Source: Cristatella mucedo (lineage: Eukaryota > Bryozoa > Phylactolaemata > Cristatellidae). From it: DNA of 63,148 nt. Each line of letters begins with the position of its first letter. The stretch's first letter is position 1. Under the pieces are notes generated by a model. The model made no database searches, was not told where the DNA came from, and saw only the letters and a list, made by a program, of their open reading frames with translations. The stretch lies in contig WPIO01000179.1 of NCBI GenBank assembly GCA_009760855.2, positions 471,001 through 534,148 on the forward strand, read 5' to 3'. Positions 1-37,459 of the stretch are shown here, one piece after another. Position numbers and translations under genes: made by a program.

Positions 1-289
1 TTGGCTTATGGCTGACTTAAAGTAAGCAACGAATACAACACATAGGCTTAGAAAGGCCTCCGAAAAGTCAGTTCCGATTTCCCCACGTGGCATTTGAGGA
101 ATATTGTAAGCTGTACCAATCTATTTTGTCTAAGGCTGTATCCAAATTTTATAGACAAATAGTTGAATCGCAGGTCAATCATTCAATTAAAAATTGGTTA
201 TATCCACTATCGATATTCTTCTAAACCATTCACAATCAACTATACTGCCCAGTAATCCTAGTATATATAATTGAAAATATAATTCAGTT
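1..289. other. AT-rich intergenic DNA, nothing recognised
   Basis: No coding frame, tRNA-like body or repeat family could be recognised. It precedes a SINE copy at 290. Confidence 0.4.
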
Positions 290-417
290 TTTTACGCCCT
301 AAGGGAACTTAATCTCTATTCAGGCGCTTCACATGTGCTACGGGGCTGGAGCCCACGACCTCGGCCGGACCTTTGCCGGGGCGAGTACCTTAATCATTCA
401 CTGGGCCAAACCAGCAC
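290..417 (-). mobile_element. SINE-A copy (tRNA-derived, LINE-type 3' tail)
   Basis: Read on the minus strand, it has a tRNA-like head with an A-box-like stretch (gcccagtgaatg) and a B-box-like stretch (gtgggctccagcccc). These are followed by the shared tail with the AGCGCCT and AGAGATTAAGTTC blocks. At least nine other copies of the same family occur in this window, in both orientations. The boundaries are approximate. Confidence 0.75.
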
Positions 418-825
418 ATCTTAGTAGTTACTTAACTAAGCGTTACTCCAAATTCTTCAATGGCAGGATATAACTTATTAGTGCATCGATCTCTTCATTT
501 GTGGTCCTGTCGGACTGCAATCGCAAGTCACCCTGCTCTAATCGCAATCTCCAATCGCAAGTCGCCCTGCTCTTTTCTCTCCACCTTCATGCCTGTCTCT
601 GTTGGGTCTCATCTCTAAATTTGTCTCCCGGGCTTAGAAAGACCCATAGTCGTCTAGATCCTATTCCAGCAGATCTCCTTATGAGAGGCGTACTCTACTA
701 TTACTGCCTACCATTTAAAAATATGTCCCTGGCTATCGGTAAGTCCCTGCCCCTCTGAAAGCAGCTGTTACCATGCCACTGATTGAGAAGCCGTCCTTAT
801 CGATGAGCCGTGATGGCTTAAGGTG

Positions 826-966
826 GCTGCTTTTTACGACCTTGGCCCCGAGATCGTGGGTTCGAATCCTTCGGTGGGTGATTCTTTAATGCCACTGCAA
901 GCGGTGGTGGTGGTGGTGGCCTTTAAGGCTCTTCTGTTGCTATGCAAAAGAGGCAGTTAAATCAGC
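826..966 (+). mobile_element. SINE-B copy
   Basis: A tRNA-like head with the B box gtgggttcgaatcctt is followed by the family body (gcaagcggtggt, aaggctcttctgttgctat) and the 3' end gaggcagttaaatcagct. It interrupts the LINE at 600-2650. A second SINE family in this window, it lacks the SINE-A/LINE tail. Confidence 0.7.
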
Positions 967-1499
967 TAGTATTTTTTTTAGATAATGAGCACCTAAGAAC
1001 CTCTCTCCAGTCTTTCCTCTGCCAATCTTATCCAAGACATTTTAATAAGTGGTGACCCAGTAGCTAAACTATTACATCGGTTCCTCAGATCTTGTTAGCA
1101 AGTTTCGTCGGGATTTAGCACTGACCATTCCACAGATGCTACTCTGCTTTGGGTTTATAATGACCCTCTGATCAATCGTGATCAGGGGTGGCCTCTTTGC
1201 TTGTTCTCCTAGATCTCTCAGCAGGGATTGACTCTGTTGACCAATAGATCCTTCTGGAGCACCTCTCTGCATGCTTAGCTGCCACCGGCACATAGCTCAA
1301 CGTAGTTAAGTATAATGTAAATATAAATGGCTTTCGGTCATCCGGGAAGCCCTTAAAGTATTAGGTACCTTTGGGCTTGGTATAAGACCCACTTCGTTTC
1401 ACTATCTCTACTCTCCCTTTGGTTTATGTCATCTCTAAATATAACCTTGGCTTTCATTTCCATGCCGATAACACTCAGCTCTACCTATCATGTGACCCT

Positions 1500-1600
1500 T
1501 AATAATAATAATAATAATAATGTACTTGATAAAGCGCCCTCAGAGAACTTAATCTCTTTCTAGGCGCTTTACATTTGCTGCATTGCTCTGCAACTGTCTC
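1500..1600 (-). mobile_element. LINE family A 3' tail fragment
   Basis: Reading minus, the block runs gcaaatgtaaagcgcctaga, then agagattaagttctctgagg, then gcgctttatcaagtac, and ends in (ATT)n. It sits head-to-head against plus-strand RT sequence. The same arrangement recurs near 52900. Confidence 0.7.
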
Positions 1601-1709
1601 ACTTAATTCACTTGCAGCATGCATCGACGACATTCACACTTGGATGGCCAATAACTTAATAAAGCTAACTGGCGATAAGACCAACATAATACTCGCGGTC
1701 AAGCCTAGT

Positions 1710-1840
1710 GCTTTGCCCAGCGGTTGAGGGGCTCGCTTTGACCAAGGTCTGGCCGAGGTCGTGGGCTCGAGCCCCGTGGCAAATGTGAAACGCCTGAATG
1801 GAAATGATGTTCTCTTAGGTGTTGTACGAGTGAATTATAT
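1710..1840 (+). mobile_element. SINE-A copy nested in LINE
   Basis: The tRNA-like head is cagcggttgaggggctcgc, the B box is gtgggctcgagccccg, and the tail is acgcctgaatggaaatgatg. RT sequence resumes on its far side, so it inserted after the LINE. Confidence 0.75.
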
Positions 1841-2281
1841 TAATAAAATGAGAAATATATTATATTAGGGCCACTCCCAAGTTGGAAGACCTCACCCTCA
1901 AGATTGGTTCTTATAGCATCACTCAAGTGATGCCTGCCCCTCTTCTGCTGTTCCAAAAGGATTCATCATAGGATGAGAACACTGCCTCCACTGTCTAGTC
2001 GACCTACTTTCTGCTTAGGGACATGGCCAAAATCGGGTTCTTCTTAGACAAGAGTACGACAGCCAAATTAGTCGATGCATTTGTGACAGCACCTTTTTGT
2101 ACTGCATTTCTCATTTTTCAGGTCGCTTGACCTGTGCCCTTAATCAAATGCAGCTTGGGATAAACTCAGCAGTTTGTCTTGTCTGTTTGTCAATAGCGTA
2201 GCTGCCACAGCACATCACTTCCGTCTGAGCTTCACTGGCTCCCGTTCAAGTATTAAATCTAAAAAAATAAAAAAATATATA

Positions 2282-2422
2282 AATGTAATTCGTTTCTATA
2301 GCGCCCCAAGAGAACTTAATCTCTATTCAGGCGCTTCACATATGCCTCGGGGCTCGAGCCAACGACCTCAGTCAGACCTTGGTCGGGGCAAGCACCTTGA
2401 CCGCTTGACCAAACCAGCTCGG
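2282..2422 (-). mobile_element. SINE-A copy nested in LINE
   Basis: The reverse complement shows agcggtcaaggtgcttgccc, a B box around gctcgagccccgag, and the tail gaagcgcctgaatagagatt. It lies inside the same dead LINE as the 1710 copy but in the opposite orientation, so the two are independent insertions. Confidence 0.8.
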
Positions 2423-2935
2423 CTACTACTATCGGCTACGGCTATCTTCTCGAAGGTACTCTGTGGCTTACAGATTACTTATCACACTTGTACCAGCCTT
2501 GTACCTATTTGACCTCGTTGGTCCTTCAGTGTGCTCTCTCGCAGCCTGCTCCTCTGCTTTCACTTGCCTTGCTTTCCCGTGCACTAAATTGAAATCCTTT
2601 GGTGATCGGGCTGTCACTTCATAAATACCGATAGTCTGAAAATCAGTTCGGGCTTCTTTACCTGTGTTGATGTAGTCCAAGTACAAGTAGATTCTTCGAA
2701 GGCGATGATTTGATATCGTGTTGCCCAAGTTTTGCAAATGAATGACAGTCTAGTAACAGCAGAGCAACACCATCTGTCGGCAGTTGTGTATAAAAGATCG
2801 TCTGCAATGCTAATATTGTGTGGCTGTCTTGGAGTATATTATTATCAAGATGAGATTCCATGTCGTAGCCACACTCAATGTCACTAGCTAGGTGCAAGTA
2901 AAGAAGTTCAGCTGGTTTTCAGTCCCATTTAAATG

Positions 2936-3050
2936 TAGCAGAAGAGCCTTAGTGGCCCAATCGCTTGCTGCATGACTCGAACCCACGACGTGAGTCGTGA
3001 AGTAGGAGCACGTTATTCCTAGGGTTAAGGGACCCGGGAGCAAGGGCTTC
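2936..3050 (-). mobile_element. Partial SINE-B copy
   Basis: On the minus strand a B-box-like gtgggttcgagtcatg is followed by a degraded family body and the end of an aaggctcttctgc block. It is diverged and truncated. Confidence 0.5.
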
Positions 3051-3657
3051 TTCCATGCCATAAAATTGCTGATGTTTGCTCAATATGGTAAGCCCATATT
3101 ATTTTACCTTGAGGATGGCTTGCAGATCTCATTCGGTCAGACGGGTGATGGGAATAGGCAGCACCGTAAGCATAGGGAAGGGGTGCAACATGTTTAGCTC
3201 CCCATTGGACCGATCTGAATGGGTGTCTTGGGCCGACGGCTCATCCTTTTCGGGTGTCTTGTAATTAGCTGCCCATTGCTAGGTCAGGGTCGTGTCCCAC
3301 TTTGGCTTAATCCTGGCTACACCTTCGGGCAGGACTAAGCTGTAGTAGTACATGGGAGTGTTGGGTAGCCAAACAAACTGTTAGCAGTGATTCAAATGGT
3401 TGATGAGGCAGTTGTACAGAAGGAGAATCTAGATTGTTATGTTCCTGTGGCCCTTACATCAAGCCACCTGTTAGGATTATCTTATGGATGGGATGGTTAT
3501 TATAGGTTTATGGTATGAATTATGTTAGTATTATGATTATGATACGGTTAGGATTATGACCAGGTTAAGATTGTGTATGCAATAGATAAAGGCTTTGCAA
3601 GATCTGTTCCGACTGAATGGGAAACAGTATACCTGAACAAAACGAGCATTGACAAGC

Positions 3658-3938
<281 letters not shown>

Positions 3939-4734
3939 GGCATGGATCGACCTCAAAGGATGCTGCCTAGGTATTCCTTTTGCTGCCCCAGGGCCAACCA
4001 ATAGTGATGTTCAGAGATCTGGAAAACTCCTATCAAAATAAATATACGAATGGATCGTAACCTTGCTGTGCTTTAGAAACCGATAAGCACGTGCTGAAGG
4101 AGCTTGATGTGCACGTGTCTACGAATTTGTTCGTGAGAGCAACATTGAACTACTTTAGAAGTGCCCTGTAATGACTCGTGAAGCTAGAACGATGCAGCAA
4201 GGATCGGTGAGCATTGGCATATTAGAAATGGCTACAAACTCTTACATCATGGGTGCACTTTTCAACTGGTTAGAAAAAGGGAGAGTGCTTGATGTGTGCA
4301 GCAGGACAATCTGTGTCATCTGTCTGCCTGCCTTGTCTGCCTGTCTATGTCTCTGTTCTCTCACTCTCTCTCCCTCACTTACTCTGTGGCTGCTGCCACG
4401 CAAAGACCGCACGCACCTATTTTCTTGATTTTGGAATAGCTCTTGTCAGTCCATTCTAAAACTAATTCGATAGGGATGCTAGATAGCTCGTATTACATTT
4501 CTTTTATGTGTAGGGAAGGAGGCCAGTTGGCCGAACCCCCAACCGGTTTTAAAGGGTGGGCCGAATGCGACATGCCTCTCTAACCTTTCTACTATTGGTT
4601 GCTCCCGGTAAGGTCTTTCACGGGTGAGGTGTGAGGATTGCAAGCCACAATTCACTTTTTGTTCTTGCGCGGTCACATCTCTCGTCTCGGCAGTGAGCAG
4701 TGGCACGAGGCATGCGACTGCAGTATCTTTGTAG

Positions 4735-8757
<4,023 letters not shown>

Positions 8758-8816
8758 AATGACTTTGCCTGGTGGCTTTGCTGTGCTAGCCCTGCCGCTA
8801 CATTCAAACGTCATCC

Positions 8817-8822
8817 AATAAA
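8817..8822 (+). promoter_or_regulatory. Poly(A) signal of FAHD1
   Basis: AATAAA lies 60 nt after the FAHD1 stop codon. It implies a very short 3' UTR that ends before the convergent ETF1 3' end. Confidence 0.8.
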
Positions 8823-9053
8823 AACTGCACGTGCATAGCGACGCACATATGAATTGTGACCAATACTAACGACTTGCATCTCTAAGAAGCTGTTACAGCT
8901 GAGAGCCAGGGCTTGCAAAGAAGCCCGTGGCAGTCATTTACTTAGCACACAGTAGAAGAGCTGTTACAAGCTTAAGCCAATCCCTTCACTAGAATCGCTG
9001 AACAGATAAAAACGCTCTGTACAAGGTAGTGGGACAGTACGTCACGCGCCGTC

Positions 9054-9059
9054 TTTATT
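9054..9059 (-). promoter_or_regulatory. Poly(A) signal of ETF1
   Basis: AATAAA on the minus strand (gagccaataaagacgg), about 100 nt after the ETF1 stop. The two convergent signals are about 230 bp apart, so the transcripts need not overlap. Confidence 0.82.
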
Positions 9060-9161
9060 GGCTCAAGTCATCACAACAGACTGGCCATGCACAGGTAAGA
9101 GGCAGCGCATGGCTCCATTGGTGGCGTCGCCTTTGGTCTCGTCTGGTCGATTCACGCGGAT

Positions 9162-30542
<21,381 letters not shown>

Positions 30543-31250
30543 TCTTTTAATTCACACGGCTGTGGCTGTTGATTATGGCGTAGCACAGACGTGCTCCACA
30601 ATACGGCCGGAAACTCCCCGAAAGCAGCTGGTCTACAACGAGCGCAAACAACTCCGCATGACAACAAAAACCGATGCCGACGATGGCACCAAAATACGCG
30701 GCAGCTATACGTACAGGATACAACACGTCGATTGCCTGTGTCGGAGTGCCAGGAAAATGCGTCGCATGAACAGACCCGGACTTAGGCCAACGCCACTAGC
30801 GACATGTGAGGTAGCAAGAGAAGAGAACGCTAGGCTACTTTTTATTGGCGGAGCCACCGCAAACCAGATACGTATTGCCTCATTGACCAATGGGCTGTGA
30901 CTTTAGAAACACTTCCTACCCCGAAAGCAGTCTCCGGTACGCGAGAGCTCCATATCTGCATCCGGCCCAGCGTTTACGACTGTTGAGACATCTGTCGTCC
31001 TGAAAGCGTTGCCGTGGCTCTTGCTAACTTGCAGCGCGGCACCTGGGCGCTCTCTAAGAAGCCATTAGCTGTGTGGCGCTTGCATGGCCGTTGTGAGCAT
31101 CTCAGCTTCGGACGTTTTAGCTGGCTCTCAGTCGCCCGTGTGCTCGTAGCCGCACACGTTCGTAACCGCATTTTCCGTATATTGACCATCAATGACGGTA
31201 TGGCGCGCAATTGATACGCCCGTATTAATTACTTATAGCTATACTTTGCG
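30543..31250 (-). promoter_or_regulatory. Candidate ETF1 promoter / 5' UTR region
   Basis: Upstream of the ETF1 ATG the DNA is richer in CpG and GC than the introns. An inverted CCAAT box (attgg at 30844-30848, CCAAT on the minus strand) lies about 300 nt from the ATG. No TATA box is evident near it. The transcription start is unknown; the assignment is inference from position and base composition. Confidence 0.4.
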
Positions 31251-32889
31251 CGCGCTATAGCTTGCCGCAGGCAGCGTCGGGCGCCCCCGTAAAGCTTCAG
31301 TGGCCGGTCCGTCAGTGGGCCGCTGGGAAGCCAGCCGGTCGCCCGCCACTTCATTTGCCCTAGACTCCGGCTGTAAAAGTAAGTCTTGCTAGCCGGCTGA
31401 TCTCTTCGCCTATAGAGAAGCGCCGTCTGAAACGGTCCACCGTTTCAGAAACGAGCTGCCGTTTAGGATGTCGGTCGTCTTCACTTTTACGGTCCGACTG
31501 CGCTTGACTGTTGCTCGCAAGGTCGATCGTAGCTTTGAGTATGCGTTGTCGGGGTGGTGGTGCGCGCGCCTTTTCATCCTAACCATGCCGAAACTGCGCG
31601 CCCATATGGCCAGTGGCCAAATGACATTGTATGTAGGATTGATTGTTGTCAGGGCAGCGATGTTCATTATTGTAATGATCGGGTGTGGTCATTCACAAAC
31701 AGTCACCGCAACCGCTCATCGAGGTCAGCAGGCCAGGCTTCCTCGATAGAGCTCCTGATCGGCTGCTTTTTACTCGCCAATCCGATCAGATCCGGCTTAA
31801 CGCTGTTAGTCAGCCGCAAGCTCCGGCTGCGATCTGCGGGCGTTTACTAGACTGGAGCGCCCAACCAAAACATGTGCGTCCTAGTCAGACGCATTGAATT
31901 ATGACTCTTTGATATCAGAAAGACCAATTGTGTTTCTTGAATGAAGGATGTGCGATACTGGATTTACCTCCCCATATATGTATCCTTTACCTTCAAGCAG
32001 CACTACTACAGATAAGCGATCCTTCCCCCCCCCCCACTACTCGAGCCCATTAGCTGCTATTGCAGCTGTGCACAGATGGTTGTCCCTCAGCACCGTGGCA
32101 GTCCTGCCGTGCCCAAACGTGTATTCGCTGGACCCAGGCTGTATTGCTGCCTCCCAGCGGGATTCCCTAATACAACGGATTAAAGATAACGAATTACAGT
32201 ATAATTCGAACGTATAGCGAAATAATTGTGTTCTTCAATCGATGGAACTGGCCAGCCGCTTCATCATTCTCTAATGTGCAAGTTTGTTCAGGCCGGCACT
32301 CTGCATCCTTCAAGAGCAAGGAGGTAACACATTTTTTTGAGAATTTTGATCCACTTGCAAATGAAGAGCTCGTGTCGGCTAGCTTGCAAGAGGCCCACAT
32401 GAAAAATCCTTATGACTATGGGTCCGTTCTAGGCGAGCTCCGCACTACACCTCAGCACGGTAGCGGATACCGGGCTATATACAAGCAGCCGCAAGTAGCT
32501 TATCCTAAATAATCGATATCCAAAGTCAAGTCCGAAATAAAAAACGGAAGCACAGTGTACCTAGCGGGCTGTGGACAGATTTAACTGTCCCCAATGGGTT
32601 GGTCTCGTCCGACATGTCCGCTGCTGTAAAAGCCCGCAAAATATCTAAAACGCACCACAGAATTGGTGACTTTCTACTAAGCACGCATGCGGATGCCTAA
32701 TTCGCTGCGAGAACGAGTGGCGAGCTTTAGCGCTGTGACGTCGCTGCGAAGACTCGCACAGGCTGTGCGGATGCAGCGGGTGTGCTCGGTGGCAATCGAC
32801 TCAACAGCTCTAAATAGCAGAAGGAGAGACGGGATAGCGTCCGCTCAGGGCGGACTGGCAAGCGGAGATAGTAGCGCTAGGGAAGCGAG
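31251..32889. other. Intergenic, no secure gene
   Basis: The region has GC-rich DNA to about 31900, then a poly-C run at 32027. A frame at 32228-32512 (94 codons) is followed 17 nt later by AATAAA (near 32535). It resembles no family I recognise and is left uncalled. Confidence 0.35.
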
Positions 32890-33075
32890 CAGCGGTTCTC
32901 AACCTGACGGTCGCTACCCCTTTGTGGGGTCGAACGACCCTTTCACAGCGGTCGCCTAAGCTCATCGGAAAACGCGTTTCCACATGTTGCACACAATGCT
33001 TTTATGGATGGGGGTCGCCACAACATGAGGAACTGTATTAAAGGGTCGCGGCATTAGGAAGGTTGAGAACCACTG
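32890..33075 (+). mobile_element. 186-bp hAT MITE, SPIN-like
   Basis: The element has near-perfect terminal inverted repeats, CAGCGGTTCTCAACCT at the left and AGGTTGAGAACCACTG at the right. It is flanked by an 8-bp duplication typical of hAT (GAAGCGAG at 32882-32889 and GAAACGAG at 33076-33083, 7/8 matching). The interior contains ggggtcgaacgaccctttca, ggtcgcctaag, catcggaaaac and, on the right, gtattaaagggtcgcggcat. From memory these blocks match the SPIN family of hAT transposons and the related mouse MITE URR1; no database was searched. It has no coding capacity. Confidence 0.88.
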
Positions 33076-33514
33076 GAAACGAGGGTAGCCGCAGAGGCTC
33101 TTCTACAACTATATAAAGTGAGGCTTTTAAAATATGTGACATCTACTTTCACTTTTTTTACCTGCTCCTTTAAGTACCGGAGGCCGTAACCTTATTCTGT
33201 AACCCTATTGAAGATATGAAAATAAAGGGACCTTCATGTAGCAGTAACTGCTATCGGAATAAATGCCGCATACTACGATTTGGCATTTTCCGCCGTTTTT
33301 GCTTGCCAATGGCTTGACGCAGCGGCATACTCGTGTGAATTCTATCACGCAGAAGCTCGGTCGACGCCAAAGGCAATACATTGCATAGCCGATGCGCTCA
33401 CAATGAATCAATTGCTGCTTGGAGCGTGTTATTGGTAGATGTTCATCGCAGTTGCTCTGCGTTGTGTTTTGAACCAAGGAAGACGAGCTCTGAGTCTCAG
33501 GTGCTGAGGGAAGG

Positions 33515-33645
33515 TGCTCAAACTACACGACCTGGGGCGCTGGTTCGTGTCCTGCAGTGAGCAATAAATGATTTCCGCATGTGGCTCGACAGTCATTAAG
33601 ACTGTGCTGTGGCTCTCCATTAGCGACGAGCTGTTAAATCAGCTA
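33515..33645 (+). mobile_element. Diverged SINE-B-like copy
   Basis: A B-box-like gctggttcgtgtcctgcagt is followed by gagcaataaatg and an end gagctgttaaatcagct. The middle of the body is scrambled. Confidence 0.45.
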
Positions 33646-35689
33646 ATCTATACCTTATTTATTTATTCATTTAACGTCAGCTGACAAAGCATACCTAACA
33701 GTAAGGAAACAGATTGCAAATTCTATGACTTCTTATAGCGTCCGAGTGAGAGAAGCCACACGTTGTTACAACATTTCCCAAAGTTTGCGTAAGCGATTAA
33801 GAAACTTCTGATTTTATTAGCATAATTTATGTACATTGACCAAATGTTCAGGGTCTTGTTTTTTCAAATGCCAAATGAAGCTTACTTGAGAAGATAGCAG
33901 TTGGTTTAAAACTAAAAATGGTCTAGGTATATGTATTGTTTTATTTCCTGTAGAGCATCTAATAACGTCTTTCAAAAGCACTAGCGCTCCAGCATTGGTG
34001 CAGATGTGGCTAACTTTTGTCGAAGTGCATCTGTTGAAGCGCAGTTAACAGAGCCCGGTGAGACGGTTTCTCTATTCAGGCACCTGCAGGCTCAGATGCT
34101 CTCTTAGCGATTGGCCATCTCCACCTGCGACTGTCAAATTTTGCAACCACTCAAGAACTTATGGTGCTGCTGTAAAGCTAGTTCATAAGTTGGGCCCATA
34201 GTAGGCGTTTGGGTATTTGTTGTGGTTCTTTTCTTACTCGGCTTTGCTGGCCAAAGCTATACATTGGAGTCGGCGTAAAAGCACCTGATCGCTCAAAGGT
34301 TTTCCTGAGGTTGTTACTTTACCCTTCCAGCCATCGCAGGTACCATTTAAGAATTAAAATGCATGCGAGAATAGTTGCTTTTTCTAAATCAAAAAAGATA
34401 GAGGAAGAAACACAGCTGCGAATTATTCATCGATTATAAGGTAGACTTATATTTGTGCTGCAATATTTTCAGTATTTCCGGAGTAATAACTATTTTTTCC
34501 TATATGCTTATGCTTCAGACCAATAGAAAATGGCCATTATTTATTCCACGGATTGTATTCTAACCAGGATAGTTATTAACTATAAAATCACCCATTCTCG
34601 TTAAGAAAACCAGCAAAATCCCTTTTTTGTTCAGGTGCAGTCAGAACAAGCAAATTAATCAAAATTAATACGCGTTTAATCTTAAAAGAGTCATTCAAAG
34701 ATGACCACGCGAAAGGCTTAGAAATATAAAGACGTTCTCGAATTGCGGCTTTACAGAAAATCGCTTTTCTCGAAGAAGCTTTAAAACATAATTCCCCGTC
34801 ATTTTTTCGCCCCACTGAACTTTGTAACCACGTTCAAAGTCCACTATATCCAAGTGAAAGTGTTCGCCTAAATCACACGAGTAAGCTCACACCTTCTTGA
34901 ACTTTTCAAGGAGAGCATACAAGATGTCGGTTTTGAGGAACATTCTGCATTCCATTTTGGTATACAAACTTTATGAGAGCCTGAACTAGCTTTTTCGCAC
35001 AGGTGTTTTCTTCAATGTATATAGAGTGAGTGATATGGGGAGGCGGTAATCGGTCCCATTATGAACCAGCATGGCTTTGGGGTGCCTGGAAGAAGTGTCT
35101 ACTACGAATAGGCACCATTCGCTCGGGTGACGGGTGATTCTTATAGTCTCGTATCGATTAGACCGGCCACGTTGTTTCCGGAGCACAACTCATCTTGCCA
35201 ACTAAAAGGAAGGGAAAAATTACGCTTTCTCTGATCCGTTTACCGTCACATTTTCATTCAGCATCAAATCTGGTAAGGTCAAGTTTTCAGATCAGATCGT
35301 CGAGGTCTGTCGGGTTGGTTAAGTATGACTTACTCTCATCAGCCGCATCTGTAAAACTGGAATCTGGGTCTGAAAAATTGCTACTACTGTGCTGCTCTCT
35401 TCTGAAGATGGCTGATCCCTCTCGGGGGGGGGGGGGGTTGGGGACGCGTAGCTTGGGGGCGCAGGGCGATACTGTGGCGTGGGGCGTTGGATGAAGGAAT
35501 GTGTAGGGGACTAGTTATGGGAGAGACTCTTGCCAGTTCGACATTGGGAAGGTTTCGCCATACTGAAGTAGCAGTTGCTTGAGTAATCAGTCAGTTCCCA
35601 TCAAATTATGGGGATAGGAAACTTCATGAATCTGTTTTCTCCCCTTGGCTAACATGTTCACATACCAAGAATATATACATTAACAACTA
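33646..35689. other. Intergenic, nothing recognised
   Basis: AT-rich in the middle; it contains a 14-base G run near 35427 with further G runs behind it. No repeat family or exon was recognised. Confidence 0.4.
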
Positions 35690-35815
35690 CGGTCCAGTGG
35701 TTAAGGTGCTTGCCAGACCAAAGTCTAGCTGAGGTCGTGGGCTCAAGCCCCGAGGCATATGTGAAGCGCCTGAATAGAGATTAAGTTCTCTTTGGGCGCT
35801 ATAAAAATGAATTAT
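35690..35815 (+). mobile_element. SINE-A copy, well preserved
   Basis: The head is cagtggttaaggtgcttgcc, the B box gtgggctcaagccccg, and the tail gaagcgcctgaatagagatt then aagttctctttgggcgct, with an AT-rich end. Confidence 0.85.
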
Positions 35816-36334
35816 ATATATTTTTTTGATTGTGCAAATTACATAATATTGTAAAATAAATTCCATCTAGCGAGCAGCTATTGCTTAACTTACGTTGAAG
35901 AATTCTCTCGCAGTGTTTGCATGTGAAATGAGGTGCTCATGACTTGTCTTATTCCCCAACGGGCATGCCGAAGGATGCATTGCAGGGCTCACATATCTTA
36001 ACAGATGCTTTCATGGAGCTACTCTGGTCTTGATCAATTGTCCACATGCCTGGCAAAATGCACGTACTGGGTGCAAGTAACCTCTCGATTCTGTGTCAAT
36101 AAAATACATTATCCTATATTTTCTTACTCTGGAAGTGCACAAACTAAAATGTTCGTTTAGGGTTCGTGTAATGTAACAATTCAATGGATACTACTCTATT
36201 GCGTTATATCCCCATAACTTTCACCAATTTGGGTAGCAGTGCATGCAATATGTGCGAACCTGCCATCCGAACTGTGCTTAACAGCAAAACCAGATAATTT
36301 CAAATATTGTTCTGACGACAGAAGACAAACTTGT

Positions 36335-36378
<44 letters not shown>
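36335..36378. repeat. (TC)n microsatellite
   Basis: About 20 TC units, followed by a second interrupted CT tract to 36411. Confidence 0.9.
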
Positions 36379-36381
<3 letters not shown>

Positions 36382-36411
36382 ACCTTCCTCTCTCGCGCTC
36401 TCTCTCTCTCC

Positions 36412-37459
36412 AATACTTATTTAGCGGTTGTGCTGGTCGATCTGCATCTGTACACGCATCATTGATCGGCGAATCTCATGGGATCGGCTAACTACAGTGT
36501 CTAATAATATATGCTGGTAGTCGGGATCCCACGGTCAGAAGGTAGTAGCGACAGTCACCAAGAACTCACCGGCTTTATCTCAGCTCACACCGTATCCCAG
36601 TCGTTGGCGCTCCGAGCAGGCAAGATTACACAATACACCAATACAATACAATGCAGCTACACAGCAGTGACGGTCGCCGAGTTCGCCAGGCAATAGTTAG
36701 CATCCAATTCCGATAGCAGATCGCGGCGTTTCTTGGGGGGGGGGCCTAACATTGCCCTATTGCCACACATCAGATAGGCCGGTACCGTCAGCCCTTCAGC
36801 CGTCCACTGTCATTCTTCTACTCCACGGTTTATTGAGAGCTCCACCAGATCTGTTCCAAACTGACTACACGTGGCTATCCTCGTCTGCCCCCCTGAACTA
36901 TTTGAGACGTGTTTCCCGATTTGTGACTAATCGCTCTTGGGTCGCTGTCTGTTGGTCACGTAGATTATTTCCCATCCTTCTGGGTGGGGGGTAGTAGTTC
37001 GGTTGTCAATTGTGCTTGGCAAAGCCTGCGCCACCGTCGCATTAAGGCCACAGTAACTAGGCCACCGCTCTGGCCCACGACATGAACTGCCGTTCTTTCA
37101 TGTATTCTACCGTATCTTCATTCCTCACTGCAGTCGATACCTTTCGAGCTACAGCAGCTCGTCTATTTTAAGCAAGGATGATAAAAAATTAAAGGAGCCA
37201 TCCGATGTAAAGGAAGTTGCAATAAAAAAAATTTACAAGGAGCATGGAGCCCGACTGTAACAGCATCGGTGCGGAGTACTGAGACTGTATCACTTCGTGG
37301 AAATCGAGATTGGGAAACCTTAATTTTTAATAAGTCTGTCAAACACAGTTATCAAACACAGATCTATTTTTCTGGAGGATCTTTATTAACCAGTAAAAAT
37401 AAATTTGGCAACATTTTCCAGGGTTGCTATAAAAAAATCAGTATATTTTTTATTTTTAA
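36412..37459. other. Intergenic, nothing recognised
   Basis: No coding motif, repeat family or RNA gene could be recognised. Confidence 0.35.

Larger units (their letters stand above)
600..2650 (+). mobile_element. Decayed non-LTR retrotransposon (LINE family A), RT region, with four nested insertions
   Basis: Pieces of a CR1/L2-type reverse transcriptase can be read in order on the plus strand. LDPIPADLL lies near 656. LLVLLDLSAGIDSVD lies near 1197, matching the usual LLVLLDLSAAFDTVD. A damaged catalytic box, FHFHADNTQLYL, lies near 1460, in place of FHFYADDTQLYL. The AACIDDIHTWM segment lies near 1615, and LKSFGDRA near 2590. Frameshifts and stops show it is dead. It is split by a SINE-B (about 826-966), an inverted LINE tail (about 1500-1600), a SINE-A (+) at 1710-1840 and a SINE-A (-) at 2282-2422. 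The clade cannot be set without alignment. Confidence 0.75.
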
